Notes: generated from the sequence alone by a model not told the origin. DNA of 64,000 nucleotides from Ctenosaura bakeri (GCA_948474755.1 CAOLHI010000063.1:1-64000), one strand, 5' to 3'; positions 1-11,786 are shown, counted from the first letter of the stretch. A program made the numbers and translations.

Positions 1-575
1 TCCAAGAGTTCTGAAAGATTTTTGCAAGTGGCTCAGAAATGACTTCTGGCAGTTCAGTTAACATCCTTGGATGTAATTCATCTGGCCCTGGAGACTTGAA
101 TTCATCTAGTTTAGCCAGATATTCCTGTACTACTTCTCTACTTATTCTGTGCTGCATTTCCCTCGCTTTCTCACCTGCTCCCCACGCCCCAGGTTGGGTA
201 CTTCTATCCTTTTGGGAGAAAACTGAGGCAAAGAAGGTATTGAGTAGTTCTGCCTTCTCACTTCCCCCCGTTATTAATTGGTCATCTTCTCCAAACAGTG
301 ATCCTATCATTTCCTTGTTTTTCCTTTTGCTGCAGAGATATCTAAAAAAGCCTTTTTTATTGTTTTTGATGTCTCTGGCAAGCCTGAGTTCATTCTACAC
401 TTATCTTTTCTGGCCTTCTCCCTACGTCTCCTGGCTATTTGCTTGAATTCCTCTTTGGTGGTTTCACCATTCTTCCATTTCCTGTACATGTTTCTTTTAA
501 CACTTAGCTCAGCTTATAATAGTTCTCTTTAAGGTTAGAAGTTCTGGTAAATTTTACTTTTGTATTCCATGTTTT
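1..575 (-). mobile_element. CR1 LINE fragment (minus)
   Basis: The minus strand encodes MYRKWKNGETTKEEFKQIAR and downstream residues. This is the same region as the CR1 reverse-transcriptase segment at 33595-33912, which reads MYRKWKKGETTKEEFKQVAR. The copy is broken by stops and runs off the left edge of the window, so it lies inside VAV1 intron 5. Confidence 0.85.
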
Positions 576-589
576 TGTCCAATGTTCCA

Positions 590-2760
590 ATTAAATTTCA
601 TGTCCAAAATGTTGTGCCCAATCAGATACTTTTTTTATTGTTTCCATTTCTATTTTAAACAAAAAAGTTTAGTAATCACATGTTCTTCTCCTGAATTGCA
701 TCAAATTCTGTTTTATTGTTTTCTAATCCTTCGGAATCTAAATCAGTTTTAAATCTTGCTGACAAATGTTTGTATAGTAGCCACAAAAATCTATTCCTTC
801 TGTTCTTTATTTATTTTTAATGGTAAGTTTCCCCTTGTTTATTTGATCAAATCTTTACAAGTTATCCATTTACTCTGGCAGATTTTTCATTTTTATGATA
901 TACTTCATGAGATGATACCCAACATGGAATTTTAGAATAAATTTTATCTTTGTATCTCTGCCAAATGTTGAGGAGGGACCTTCTTATTTGATGATTATTG
1001 AATTCTTTCATTTCTTTATTACCTCAATACCGTAAGAACGCATGTCATCCCATTTGCACATGAGGCATGTGATGTGAGGCTTCTAATTTAAGTATTCTTT
1101 TGTTTGGTAATAATAACCAGTCTGTTACCCACATCATGGTGCATGCATGATGGTATAGTCTTAGATTGGGGGATCCTAGCCTTCATCTCTCTTTAGAGTC
1201 TCTAATCACTTTCTATCTTACTTTGGGCTTCTTCCCAGCCCAAACAAATTTAGATAGGTCTTCATTCCATGCTTTGAAGGAAGATTCATTTGCTATAATC
1301 AGTATGTTTTGAAACAAAAAGACCACTTTAGGTAGCACATTCATTTTGATCATTGAAATTCTTCCCAAAAATGAGAAGTTTAATTTTTCCCATCTTTGAA
1401 GGTCCTTTTTGATTTCAGTCCAAATATTTTTATAATTGTGGTTGAATAGTTCTGATTTTTTTCTTAGTCTAGTATATGCCAAAATATTTTGACTTTTTCT
1501 ATTTTAAAGTTGGATTTCTGAATTAGTTCTGATTCTTCTTTATTGGTTATATTTTTTAATCATCACTTTTTTTCTCTGTTTAGTCATCATATTCTTCACT
1601 TATTTGTAACAATCTTTCTATGGTTTTTAAGGGGTTGTCCACTGAGATTACTAAATCATAAGTAAAAGCTTGAATCTTGTAATATTTTGCCTTTAACCTG
1701 AACTCCCTTTATTCCTGAGTCATTTCTTATCTTGTTGTTCAAAATTTCTAATGTTATTTTTTAAAAAAGCAGGGATGAAAGTGGTCATCCTTGACAAATT
1801 CCTTTTTTAATCAGACAGGCTTAGTTTTTTCTTCATTGACCAAAATTTGTGCTGACTGATGTTCATATAAGATTTTTTTCCAACTGTAGAAGTTTTGTTC
1901 TAGATTCATTCTTTTTAAAATTTCCAACATAAATTGCCAATTGATGTTATCAAATGCCGTTTCCACATCCATGAATAACAGTCCCAATTTCTCATCTTGA
2001 TGTTTACTATAATATTAAATTAGGTTTAACATAGTTCTGATATTAGTTCTTAACAATCTTTTTGAGGGAAATCTTGATTGGCGATTATGAGTCCATGCTT
2101 CCAAAATCTTCTTCAGTCTTGCTGGTAAAATTGACATGAATATCTTATAATCTACTTTGAGTAGAGATATGGGTTTATAGTTCTTAACACCTGTAGGGTC
2201 TTCGTTTTCCTTTGGGATTAAGGTGATATGTGCATTATTCCAGGATTCCAGATTTTTTATCTTCAAAGATTTGATTAATTTTTTTTTGTAACAAAGTGAT
2301 GAATTTTTCTTTGAATATTTTGTAATATGTGGTGGTGAATCTGTCCGGTCTGGAGGCTTTTCCAATTTTAGCTTTCTTAATAGCTTCTAAAATTTTCTTG
2401 ATTGTGATGGGCCAATTTAGATCTTTTCTTTGTTCTTCAGATATTTGAGCAATATTTTGGTTATCTAAATATCTGTAGAGCTTTTCTTTTCTATCCTTTG
2501 TACAAGCGATGTCATCAAATAATTTAGAATAGTAGTTAACTCTTATCTTGCTATCTGATCATTTCATGACTTTCTTCTGGATTTCAGTTATTATTTTGTT
2601 TTCCTGCTCTCATCTTAATTTGTGTGCCAGCCATTTTCCTGGTTTATTAGAGTGGTTGAAATATTTTTGTTTTGCATATTTGATTTTCTTTTCATTTTCT
2701 ATAGTAATCTCTATTGATATTTTTGAAATATTTTGATTTCTTTTTTAATTTGGAGATTTG
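590..2760 (-). mobile_element. L1 LINE ORF2 remnant (minus)
   Basis: Minus-strand peptides at 2365-2015 (SWNNAHITLIPKENEDPTG then NYKPISLLKVDYKIFMSIL) match the L1 reverse-transcriptase N-terminal block ITLIPK...NYRPISL. Those at 1482-1213 (WEKLNFSFLGRISMIKMNVL) match the L1 region after the polymerase domain. Order and strand agree with one degraded copy. The copy has frameshifts and stops throughout. Confidence 0.85.
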
Positions 2761-3164
2761 GAGACGCCAGCATTCTATAAAAAAAAAACTGAGAAGAGAA
2801 AATTTGCCCTTCCAACCATAGGAGCACCTCAGCAAACCACACTCCAGTTTTTAAAAAAGCCTTGTGAAAAGCCCTAGTACAGAAATTGCTGCAAACAGAC
2901 CCCAAAAGAATAGGAAAAGGGGAAGCAACAACTGGGAAAACTGACAAAACCCAAAGAAATATATCTTGAGAGCTTACACAATCTGGAAAAAAACCATCAA
3001 AAGCTTTAAGCACAGAAAGTATTTTATATATTCATCTACACAAGAACTTTATGAGGCAGTCCCTAGCAGATTTTAGTCATTTTAGAAAGGATCAATAGAA
3101 TTAAAATAGATGGGCCAGTGTTGTGATCAGTTTCCACAGGGGATATCTGTCCCATTGAGATAGT
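2761..3164. other. VAV1 intron 5, unassigned stretch
   Basis: AT-rich sequence with an A-run near 2778. One minus ORF covers part of it but resembles no family I recognise. It may be the 5' continuation of the neighbouring L1 or unique intron sequence. Confidence 0.4.
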
Positions 3165-3651
3165 GGCCCTTTCCACACGCGGAGGAAGCAATGCCCGGAA
3201 ACACGCTGAAACGGAGCTTACCTGCAGCCGGGTAAGTCCATCGCCACATGGAGCAGTGCGAGTTTGCCGCTCCACACGCATTGGCGTCCTGCGGCATCCC
3301 GCAGCGTCCAAAATGGTGGCTTCCAGCTGGCAGAGGCTCTCCACCAACCAGAGAAGCTTGCCAGCCGGAAGCCCACCCCCTGGCCAGTCTGCAGGTGCGC
3401 ACTTGCGTGCGCCTGCAGATCCACACCGGGCGCTGCAACAGGGCTGCACGGGGCTGCACACCCCGTGCTTTTTAAAAACCACAAGACAAGTGGTTTTCAA
3501 AAAGCACGTGGCGCCGCTACTTCTGGTCGCCCCTGTGCGGATTGGGGTGTGGAACTACACAAAAGTAGTCTGCCCCAATCCATGTTACAGTGTAGACTAC
3601 CTCTGTCAGAGGTCGCTCTACACAGTTTTTTTAACCCGTGTGGAAAGGGCC
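3165..3651. mobile_element. Long GGCC-terminus TIR element, type D (487 bp)
   Basis: Starts GGCCCTTTCCACACGCGG and ends CCCGTGTGGAAAGGGCC, so the terminal inverted repeats are about 15 bp. It is flanked by a 3-bp duplication AGT (3162-3164 and 3652-3654). The interior is CpG-rich and matches a second copy at 60733-61195 along its length (shared GTGTAGACnACCTC near the right end and a T-run before the terminus). It has no transposase ORF, so it is non-autonomous. It ends 111 bases before the first VAV1 exon in the window. Confidence 0.85.
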
Positions 3652-3762
3652 AGTAACAGCTTGAGGGTGGACTGACGAGTGAATGCTTCGTCTTGCATTT
3701 GAACCTGGCCACAGTCTTTCTTTGCATAACATGGATCTCCACTGTTTTCCACCACAGCATAG

Positions 3763-3853
3763 GATGACTGAACTGGATAAAAGGAAATGCTGCCTTCAGG
3801 AGATCCAACAGACAGAGGAGAAATACACAAGCACACTAGAATCTATTTACCAG
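3763..3853 (+). CDS. VAV1: VAV1 exon (human exon 6 equivalent), start of DH domain
   Basis: Encodes residues 189-218 (human numbering), MTELDKRKCCLQEIQQTEEK and following, ending in SIYQ. This is the first helix of the Dbl-homology (RhoGEF) domain, where conserved region 1 begins with the E-I-x-x-T-E-x-x-Y pattern. The acceptor is chosen as the TAG at 3760-3762, so the first base G completes a lysine codon as in human. A CAG at 3755-3757 is an alternative acceptor that would add CATAG. The donor is CAG|GTATTT. Identity is certain; the exact 5' border is less so. Confidence 0.9.
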
Positions 3854-3995
3854 GTATTTATGCTTGGCAGCCACCTTCTCCTGCCTCCCCCTTCTCCTGC
3901 CGCCCCCTCCCATCATGGAAGCTCAAAGTGCTGAATTGTATTTCCCCAAACCTGTGTTTGGGAACAACAGCCTTTTTACCCTCACATAACCACGG

Positions 3996-4195
3996 GGCCT
4001 TTCACACTACAAAGTTATAATGTTAATGATTCCACTTTAACTGCCATGGCAACATCCTATGGAATCCTAGGGTTTGAAGTTGAGGAGGGGCTTCAGCCAG
4101 GGAGCTCCTCTGGTGCCTCTGACAAAACTACAGGATTCTGTAGGGATTCAGTTAAAGGACAATCAGAGTGCTATAATTCCGCAGTGTAAAAGGCC
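3996..4195. mobile_element. Short TIR element, type B, old copy
   Basis: Begins GGGGCCTTTCACACTACAAA and ends GCAGTGTAAAAGGCCC, with the internal motif ATTCCACTTTAACTGCCATG. It is related to the copies at 34200-34425, 41818-42030 and about 46480-46655. The flanks ACG/AAG are a degraded 3-bp duplication at best. Confidence 0.7.
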
Positions 4196-5539
4196 CAAGT
4201 CTTTCTCTGGGTATGTGTAATTCTCCCTCTTTGTGAACCAATGTCATAACACTGTGAGCTTCCTTGCCAGTGCCAATGGCAGCCATTGCTGCATGGAACA
4301 AGAACAGGGAAGCTTATTGGATGGTGACAGCAGTTTGCACAATGGCTTGCCTTAGCTCCTATGAGAAATCAGGGGAAGAATCAAACCAGGCCTGATGGTT
4401 TTGGCAACAGGCCCACTTCTGCTCTAAAGTCTACTTTTCTCCCCTTTGTAGGAGTATGACTCTATGCTTCTTTAATTAAGGGCAGAATCTCCATACAGCA
4501 GGGTTGTAAATTGTGCAGGCCACAGACTGCAAACTGCCTGAAAGCCATTTACGCTCCCTGGAGGCCTACTGCCCACTGTTGGCAACCTTCAGAAACAGTG
4601 GCTTTGCATTAAAATGAGGCCCAAGACCCCATGAAGTCAACTTCCAGTCAGTCTGTTGTTTTTTCACCCCTTTTTTCCTCTTTCATTCAGGGCTGATGTG
4701 GCCCACAGTGGATCCTGGGAGCAGAAAATTGTCCCCTCCAGGTCCTTGGAGCTTGCTCTCCTCTGCTATGGAGACGTCTTTCTTCACTCCCAGCTTAACT
4801 ACTTAATGTTGAACTGGGCATGTAGAACATGGCAGCTGATGAGGAAAATTCACCAAGTGATATATGTGGGCTTTGTGCACCACCAGCTTTGTAGCACCCA
4901 GCATTCTCCACACCTGCTATGTGGACCATTGGAAGATCTACATAGGTTGGCATGTGGGTGATCTGTGGCTGACGAAGATAAAGGATTCAGAGTTTGAGAG
5001 GAAAAGTTATTTTTTGTACTGTAGCTCCCAGAAACCTCCAGTCAGAACGACCACTGAGGGGTTCTGAGAACTATATTGCCTTTCCAGCTCTTCATTAGGT
5101 GTCCTAGGCCTGTGAAAATATACAGCTTTCTCCCTAAACAGTTTATGGTTTTTGCATGAGCTTCCAACAGGGACCAAAATATAATCTGTAGTCTAGAACT
5201 CTGACTATTGGTATTTCTGATCCAGAGATGGAAGATGTCAGGTCCTACATAAAAACATGCCTTTACTCCATTTTCCTCGCAAGTGCACACCTCACTGAAA
5301 GTCCCTGTGTCCACAGTGATTCTCACCTCGATTTGTGGAACAGAGAGAAGACTGCTGCAGATCTGAGAGCATATATAGTGATTTTTCCTGTTTCTGCTCT
5401 CACTATGTTTCTCCCCAACCTTGGTGTTATTTCCTTTAACATTGTGTATTTATATCCTTTGTCAACCAAATACGCATAATTTGCCTTGAACTTTGCTTGT
5501 TGTTAGCTCATTTCAACCTGGTTGTGGTTTTCTCCCCAG
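4196..5539. other. VAV1: VAV1 intron 6, unassigned sequence
   Basis: Intron sequence with no coding signal beyond short random ORFs and no repeat that I can name. Confidence 0.4.
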
Positions 5540-5608
5540 CATTTTTTTAAACCTCTGCAGCTGTTTTTGCAGCCTCAGGACTTGGAGAACATTTTTATTA
5601 ACATTGAG
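5540..5608 (+). CDS. VAV1: VAV1 exon (human exon 7 equivalent), DH domain
   Basis: Encodes residues 219-241, HFFKPLQ...PQDLENIFINIE, part of DH conserved region 1, which contacts the switch regions of the Rac GTPase. It has 23 whole codons, phase 0 on both sides, acceptor TCTCCCCAG and donor GAG|GTAAGA. The next intron is almost 10 kb, the longest in the visible part of the gene, and is filled mainly with transposable-element remains. Confidence 0.95.
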
Positions 5609-5746
5609 GTAAGATAATTATATGTTTTTGGACACATTGGTTTTAAGGAGTGCTATATTGGTGGCCCTAGGTTTATTTCATACATCAGTTTGCTGCCGTC
5701 TGTTGCCAAAGAGGTAGATCAGATTGATTTAGAGTAATCAGTTTAT

Positions 5747-5922
5747 GAGAGACAGCATGGCATAGTCATTTGAGTGTTGGACTGCAACCCCGAAGACCAG
5801 GGGTTGATTCCTGCTCAGCTATGGAAACCCACTGGGTGATTCTGGGCACATCACACACTCTCAGCCCCAGAAATCCGCATGATTTAAATCAAAACAATTT
5901 GAAGGCACACAACAACAAAAAT
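5747..5922 (+). mobile_element. tRNA-derived SINE
   Basis: Head GACAGCATGGCATAGTCATT, a B-box-like GGTTGATTCC, body CACACTCTCAGCCCCAGAAA, and tail TTGAAGGCACACAACAACAA. The same architecture recurs at 31855, 52800 and, inverted, at 20473, 23330, 48640 and 50532. It lies 139 bases after the exon ending at 5608. Confidence 0.85.
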
Positions 5923-5999
5923 TGGTTTATAATGAGGCCATGCTGACATTTACAAGTGTTTTTGCTCAGTTTTGTAATTCCCTGGTCAGGGACAATAAA

Positions 6000-6462
6000 C
6001 TCAGTTTACTGGGAGTTTCCCAGGCTCCGCTGGGGCAGGAAGTGCGACCAGCGTGGCTCCAGAGGCTCCGCACACCAAGTAAGTGCATGTCGGGCCCAGG
6101 AGCAATGCGCAATCACGCACCATTTTTGGCTTCCAGCCGAAAATGAAAAGGTGTGCAATCAGCACTTGCCAGCCCCTGGAGCATCACGTGATTGTGAGTG
6201 CGTCGTGCAGATCGCTCCTCACAATTGCGTGACACTCCAGGTGCTCTTTTGCATGGCAAATGCCATGCGAAAAGGGCCTAGGGTTCAAATTCCCACTTGG
6301 TCATGGAAACCCATTGTGTGACCTTGGGCAAGTCACACTCTGTGTGCCTCAGAGGAAGGCAAAGCAACCTTACTCTGAACAACGACTGCCAAGAGAACAT
6401 CATGACAGTTTTGCCTTAGGATCTATATAAGTCAGGGTTGACATGAAGGCACACAAAAAAGT
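6000..6462. mobile_element. SINE body with an adjoining GGCC-terminated element
   Basis: 6275-6462 is a SINE body (GTTCAAATTCCCACTTGGTC, ACCTTGGGCAAGTCACACTC, tail GACATGAAGGCACACAAAA). The preceding CpG-bearing sequence ends GCGAAAAGGGCC, like the terminus of the GGCC TIR elements. The left boundary of that element is unclear. Confidence 0.5.
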
Positions 6463-7670
6463 CCAGGTGATCAAAACTAAGCCTAAATCTCAGCCAGTGA
6501 CTGCAGTCCAAAGAAAAATTCTGTTGAAATCTATAGGTTAAGCTACTGGGAACTGAGTTATTTTCCATTAATTTCAATGGGACTTGTGTGTGACTAACTT
6601 CCTTTGAATTTGGGCCAGTATTTTTTCTGAATGGATACAGCAGACAATAGCAAAACCACTGAAAACAGAATACACAGTAAAGTCCTCGTAACTTAACAAG
6701 CCTCCTCTAAAGCACCCCTTGATAATTTACAAGTATATTATTGCACATTGAGAACTAATTTTAGCTGCTGCAGGAGGACATGCTCTCCTAAGGCATATTC
6801 TAGGTATATAAAAGTTTAAATCTTATTAGCCAGTTGTGTATCTGTTGCTGCAAACTATTTAACAGCTCTTTCCAAACTTGGTCATAAATCAAACAGCTGA
6901 AAAGACAGTAAGGAAGATCTTCCATCTAATTCCCTTCACAAATGCATACACCTCTTTTGATCTCATCTATCTTGCCAAGTTCCTGAAAACATTTCCTTCC
7001 CACATAAAAAAAAATTATATCTTCCTTTACAGCTGCTAAACAACTGTTGTCTAATTCTTCTTTTATGTATCAAAATGTATAATACAACTATCTACACTGG
7101 AAACATTACCACATTTTGAATACAACTCTTAGCTGCATGGCTGTCTTGCTGAGAAATTATGGGAGTGGTAATCCAAAAAGGTACTATTTTTCTGAGCTCA
7201 GTCCAGACTGTTAGCATGGATTTTGGGGCAGCTGATAAACCATAAAAACAGACAATACCATAAAGCCAGAGGTCAACATATTTAAAATAACAGCATTAAA
7301 ATGAAATAGAATGTAAAACCAATTCTCATTAGCTACAGAATGCCAGAATATCTTCACCTGGCCCTAAACAAACATGAGAATATGTATGAGCCAAATGAAG
7401 CTTGGGAGAATGATCAATAGTTGTGGCATGACAGCTGGGAAAATTCTGCACCCAACTTCAGATGGCAGGGGTAGCCAGAAGATAATGATGAACCAGAGAA
7501 GAGTAGATAGAAAAAGATTATGAGATTCCCAAAACAAAGGTCATAGCACTAGCACTTTGAATTGTGGTCAGACACGGACTAGCAACTGTTCAGAATTGGC
7601 CAGACCAACAACAAAAAAAAGGGGGGGAGTAAACCAAGAGCAATACTTAGGAAACTTGATACTTCTAAAG
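6463..7670. other. VAV1: VAV1 intron 7, unassigned sequence
   Basis: AT-rich intron sequence without recognisable genes or repeats. A short A-run and G-run lie at about 7610-7628, just before the hAT element. Confidence 0.4.
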
Positions 7671-7756
7671 CAGTGGTTCTCAACCTTCCTAATGCCGCGA
7701 CCCCTTAATGCAGTTCCTCATGTTGTGGTGACCCCCAACCATAAAATCATTTTCAT

Positions 7757-7771
7757 TATTATTTATTTATT

Positions 7772-7803
<32 letters not shown>

Positions 7804-7832
7804 TTATTTATTTAGTTAGTTAGTTATTTCCA
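7757..7832. repeat. (TATT)n-type microsatellite
   Basis: Near-continuous TTATTTATTTATT units inside the SPIN-like element. Confidence 0.9.
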
Positions 7833-8113
7833 ACATCAAATAGATTGGAAACACTGCCCTAAATCACTGCTCTGGATAGACTTCTAATGCCTAAAAACTG
7901 GTAACCCTCCCCCTTTTTTTAAGCACAGAAAGCGTCCATCAATGCCAGAATTAAGGCAGTAGTTCTAGTTCTGAATGTTGGGTTTCCACAGTTCAAAAAG
8001 TCAGTCACTCCCAAAGGCAATGCAGAAACAGCCCACATTTTACACGAGGCGCAGGGAGGAAAGGACAGGGAGAGAGGAAAGATGGCGGCGGCATAAGCAG
8101 ACGTGTTTTGTTT

Positions 8114-8140
8114 CCCTCCCTCCCTCCCTCCCTCCCTTAA
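8114..8140. repeat. (CCCT)n microsatellite
   Basis: Six to seven tandem CCCT units within the CpG-rich core of the hAT element. Confidence 0.9.
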
Positions 8141-8570
8141 AGGGAGTGCGGACGCTGAACATACAAAAAGCGAGGAATGCAAGACAGTCAGGGCGAAGAA
8201 CACAACATGTGCGTGTGGCAAGCCCCAAGGGTCCACGCACAACAAAAGCGAAAGTCATCCTGGCTATTTCTGCACTAGACTGTTATAGCGCTATGATTCC
8301 ACTTTCTGCACTAGACTGTTATAGTGCTATGATTCCACTTTCACCATCCTATGGCTCTTCCAGTGCTTTCCCACCAGGCAGGGAAAGACGGGGAAACACC
8401 CAGCATGCCTCCTCTCCCCTCCTCCCAGCGCAGGGGTCTCAGAAGCACTGCTCCCATTGGCTGTGAGGCCACCTTCTTTTAAAAGGGGGGCAGGATTGAG
8501 GAGCCGCGACCCCTGTGAAATGGTTGTTCGACCCCCAAAGGGGTCCCGACCCCCAGGTTGAGAACCACTG

Positions 8571-9865
8571 TTCTAAAGGAAGATGGAGATATCGGTTGTA
8601 CCAGATATGACAAATCTTGCATCATGCTACTGTCTACAGTTATATATGTTTGTCTGTGTTGATATAAAATATGATTGATGCCAAGATTATGGAATGATTA
8701 TGGTATGTAAGAAGGGCTGGACCATAGAGGCAAATTCTGGGGACTCCCTGCTTTGTGAACTCCCCAAATGACCAACCTGAGAGCAGCAAGTAATGAGACC
8801 AATGATAAGCAGGCCTGGTGCCATGACTTGTGCTCACCAGAAAAAAAAAATGTTTATTTTTAAACATTTTCTAGTTAAAGGACAGTCAGTTGAGCATGTA
8901 CATGGTTACAGATGCTCGTTTTATTATTCTTGCAACAAAATATTGCCATGTGTTCAGTAGCAAGGCAGTAAATTCAGTTTTTATTCATGTACTCATGATG
9001 GTTCTATGATTTAAGTGATTTTAGAATGTGAATCTGCAACAGCTTGGAGTATTTATTTTTTTCAAAATCCACATTGGCAAATATGTGTTTTGTCTGAGGT
9101 ATCAAGCAGGTACAGAGCTTGAATTTTATTTTTAAGAACTAATTTTGTTCTTTGATACTTTCCCCAAGTGAGCCCATTGTGTTAGTCATTGCTCTACAGT
9201 TTTGGCTGTAACAAGATACATAAAATTTAAAAAAAAAACCACCTTAAAAGAAATTTTAAAATGATAAAATAGCTCCAGATCACCTGAGAATGCCCAAACA
9301 TTAATGCAGTGAATAAACATTGTATGTCAGCCCCACCCATTAATGATGTTATAAATGGTTGTGTTACTGTTTTAAAATGACTTTTGAATACAGGAACAGC
9401 ACTGTGGTAATGGCAGGGCTTTGTGGTAATGTGTTATTTTTAACAAGCTTGACTGGTAGCTAGTTGCTTTTTGCAGTCAGAAGCTGGGATGGTTTACTGT
9501 TTGCTGGTAATGGCCAAGGCTGTAGTTCATTGCTTTTCAGTATAAAGTAATGTGGCTTCCTGCATGTGTTCTGAGTCAGATTGGGAAATGGGCGGTGGAG
9601 GAGGAAGGGTTGTGTGAGTCTGTGGGAGTGGATGGGGCAGGAGGAGAGACTCTGGGTGTTGCAAAGAGTGGCACAAGATTCACACTTGGACTGACTGAGT
9701 TGGTATTAGCTGTGTGAGAGAGTTTAGAGGAAGAGGGGGAGTTTTTCTGCTGACCCAAGATGGATGGAACTGGAGAGCATTTCTACCTATGGTATTTTTC
9801 AGTGGCAATCATAATAGTAACACCGTAACATAATCTAGCAAGTTATTTTCTAGAGTGCAGAAGTA
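8571..9865. other. VAV1: VAV1 intron 7, unassigned sequence
   Basis: Nothing recognisable apart from A- and T-runs. No ORF resembles a known protein. Confidence 0.4.
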
Positions 9866-10292
9866 CAGTAGGACCCCTGTATCCACAGATTCATGATCCC
9901 TGGATTCAGTTATCTGCAGTTGGCTGGGATCGGCCAGGGGTGGGTGGCAGGAGATGGCGAGGAGCACAATCCCTGCTGTTTTCCCGCTGGCTGCCACCGC
10001 GATCGGGCCTGGGGCTGGAGGCAGGAGGTGGGAAAAACAACAGGGAGTGCGGGTTCATGTTCCTTGCTGTTTTCCCACCTCTAGCCACCAGCCCCAGGCT
10101 CAATCGCAGCGGCAGCCAGTGGGAAAACAGCGGGGAGTGTGGGATCCCATGCTCCCCACTGTTTTCCCACCTGCTGCCACGACGATTGGGCCTGGGGCGG
10201 GTGGCGGGACAGGGCGTTCGGTACTATCCGCGGATTTCAGTATCCACAAGGAGGGGCAGAACCAATCGCCTGTGGATACGGAGGTCCTACTG
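9866..10292. mobile_element. Tc1/mariner-pogo-like non-autonomous element
   Basis: Starts CAGTAGGACCCCTGTATCCA and ends GGATACGGAGGTCCTACTG; the ends are inverted repeats of about 20 bp with few mismatches. TA flanks both sides (9864-9865, 10293-10294), as in the mariner/pogo superfamily. The interior is GC-rich and made of several direct and inverted copies of a unit around CTGTTTTCCC and GATCGGGCCTGGGGC. It has no transposase. Confidence 0.8.
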
Positions 10293-11324
10293 TAATGGTA
10301 GCCTGTTGTGTGATCAGAGTATTGGGTAAAACAACTTTCCTTTCAGAAAGTAACATTTCAATCATTAATTAAAATCTCCTGAATACAATGCAACATCCAA
10401 TTTAAGAAGCATAAAGCAAAACTGAATTGGCTTAGGGTTTGGGGGTTTTTTGAATCGCTGATGAGACCCAAACATCTCTTCCTCTGTTCTGTCCCACCCC
10501 AGCATAACCTGGGAGTACTGAAGCCTTCTGGGCCACACTCTTAAAGGAGCAGTGCACAATAGTAATGCTGTTAGATTGTGTTGACTCTCTCCCCAATTAA
10601 CATATTAAGGTACCATTTTTATTTGTCACAATACTTTCAATTCTTGAAAAATAAAAGGAGTTCTAAGGTAAAATGTCAAATCATACCAGAAGGGGGAGGA
10701 GAGTCAAATGTTAATTGTGTGATCAGAACTGAACTAATGTCTAAGCAGGGGGACACAACTGCTAAATCCAAGATCTAAAGCATCTTTGGCAATGTAGATG
10801 AAATTGATCTAGGACCAGACAATATGGAGTTTGGATTCTAGTGGTATGGGTGGTTAATCTGTCTCTCCTGTGGTCAACTGCCAGTATTCTATGTCCGTTA
10901 CTTACTTTAATATACTTAGTTAGATATACTTAACTAAACCTGATGAATTGTCATTCATCCATGCTCCAGTTGCTGGCGGAATGGACCTCCTTCTCCCCAT
11001 GAAGCTGATGATAAAGTAGGTTGGTGAGGGAGTTACAATTGCTTCTTAGTTACAGTATTGATCCTATTTCCAGAATTTTAAGTCCCCCTTCCAACCTACT
11101 TTACTTAAGTAGCTGGTACAGAATAGTGATCATTATTTTCAGTCTGTATGACCTGAGTGGACACCTAGCCTCAGATTCTGAGCTCTTTCTCTGCTTCTTC
11201 ATCTTCCCACCTGCAGCTGTTACTATTTTGCAAAAAGAAGACATCACTTAGATACATGCAAATGTATTGATTTGAACAGTATCCTCTTGATGCAAGATGG
11301 GTGCAGGGGGGAGTTATGAAAAAC
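10293..11324. other. VAV1: VAV1 intron 7, unassigned sequence
   Basis: Intron sequence with no recognisable gene or repeat. Confidence 0.35.
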
Positions 11325-11430
11325 CAGCATGTCACACACTTTCAGTCCCCAGAAAACCCTGAGATACGTTCGCCTTATGGTCACCATAAGTCAGAAGCAA
11401 CTTGAAGGCCCACAACAACAAATAATCTCC
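11325..11430 (+). mobile_element. tRNA-SINE 3' fragment
   Basis: Contains CACACACTTTCAGTCCCCAG and the tail AGAAGCAACTTGAAGGCCCA followed by CAACAACAAA. The tRNA-like head is missing, as in a 5'-truncated SINE. Confidence 0.8.
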
Positions 11431-11786
11431 CTCTTGCCTAGCTGGTATACTCCATTCATGGTCTAGGTTTCCTTCCTTTGTTGTGTCTTTTGTAAGTATG
11501 TGTGTGTGCACACATATATTTATGTGTCATTGCTTTCCTTGCCTACTTCTACTGTTGAAGTGACTCACCTGTAGGGCTGAGCTGTTTGTTTTGCCAAGAG
11601 TTTTGCTGGTTGATCCTTACCCTTAAATAAAGGTAACAGCTAGAGCAGAGTTACTGGAATTGCACACAGGCCAAGGTAGTGCTGAATCCACTGTCCTTTC
11701 CTGTTAATGGAGTTTTCTCTGCCTCTTCCCACAGAATCCCACCCATGCATGTACAGGCAGAAAATAGAACTGCCCCTTATAACCTG

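Larger units (their letters stand above)
7671..8570. mobile_element. SPIN-like hAT element (900 bp) with perfect 8-bp TSD
   Basis: Starts CAGTGGTTCTCAACCTTCCT and ends AGGTTGAGAACCACTG; the 16-bp termini are exact inverted repeats. Flanked by TTCTAAAG on both sides (7663-7670 and 8571-8578). The left subterminal region (CCGCGACCCCTTAATGCAGT, GTTGTGGTGACCCCCAACCA) and right end (GTTCGACCCCCAAAGGGGTC) are those I recall for the SPIN hAT family. The middle is not SPIN-like: a TATTT repeat, a CpG-rich segment with a (CCCT)n run, and a duplicated piece of the palindromic TIR element at about 8266-8345. No transposase is encoded. Confidence 0.88.

Noticed and set aside
3163..3675. 170-codon ORF and several overlapping ORFs
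   Set aside because: They coincide with the CpG-rich type D TIR element, and both strands are open equally, so they are compositional.
3755..3762. Upstream acceptor CAG at 3755-3757 for the first VAV1 exon seen
   Set aside because: It would add five bases and shift phase relative to the expected lysine codon split; the TAG at 3760-3762 fits the human-like phase. Kept as a minor alternative.
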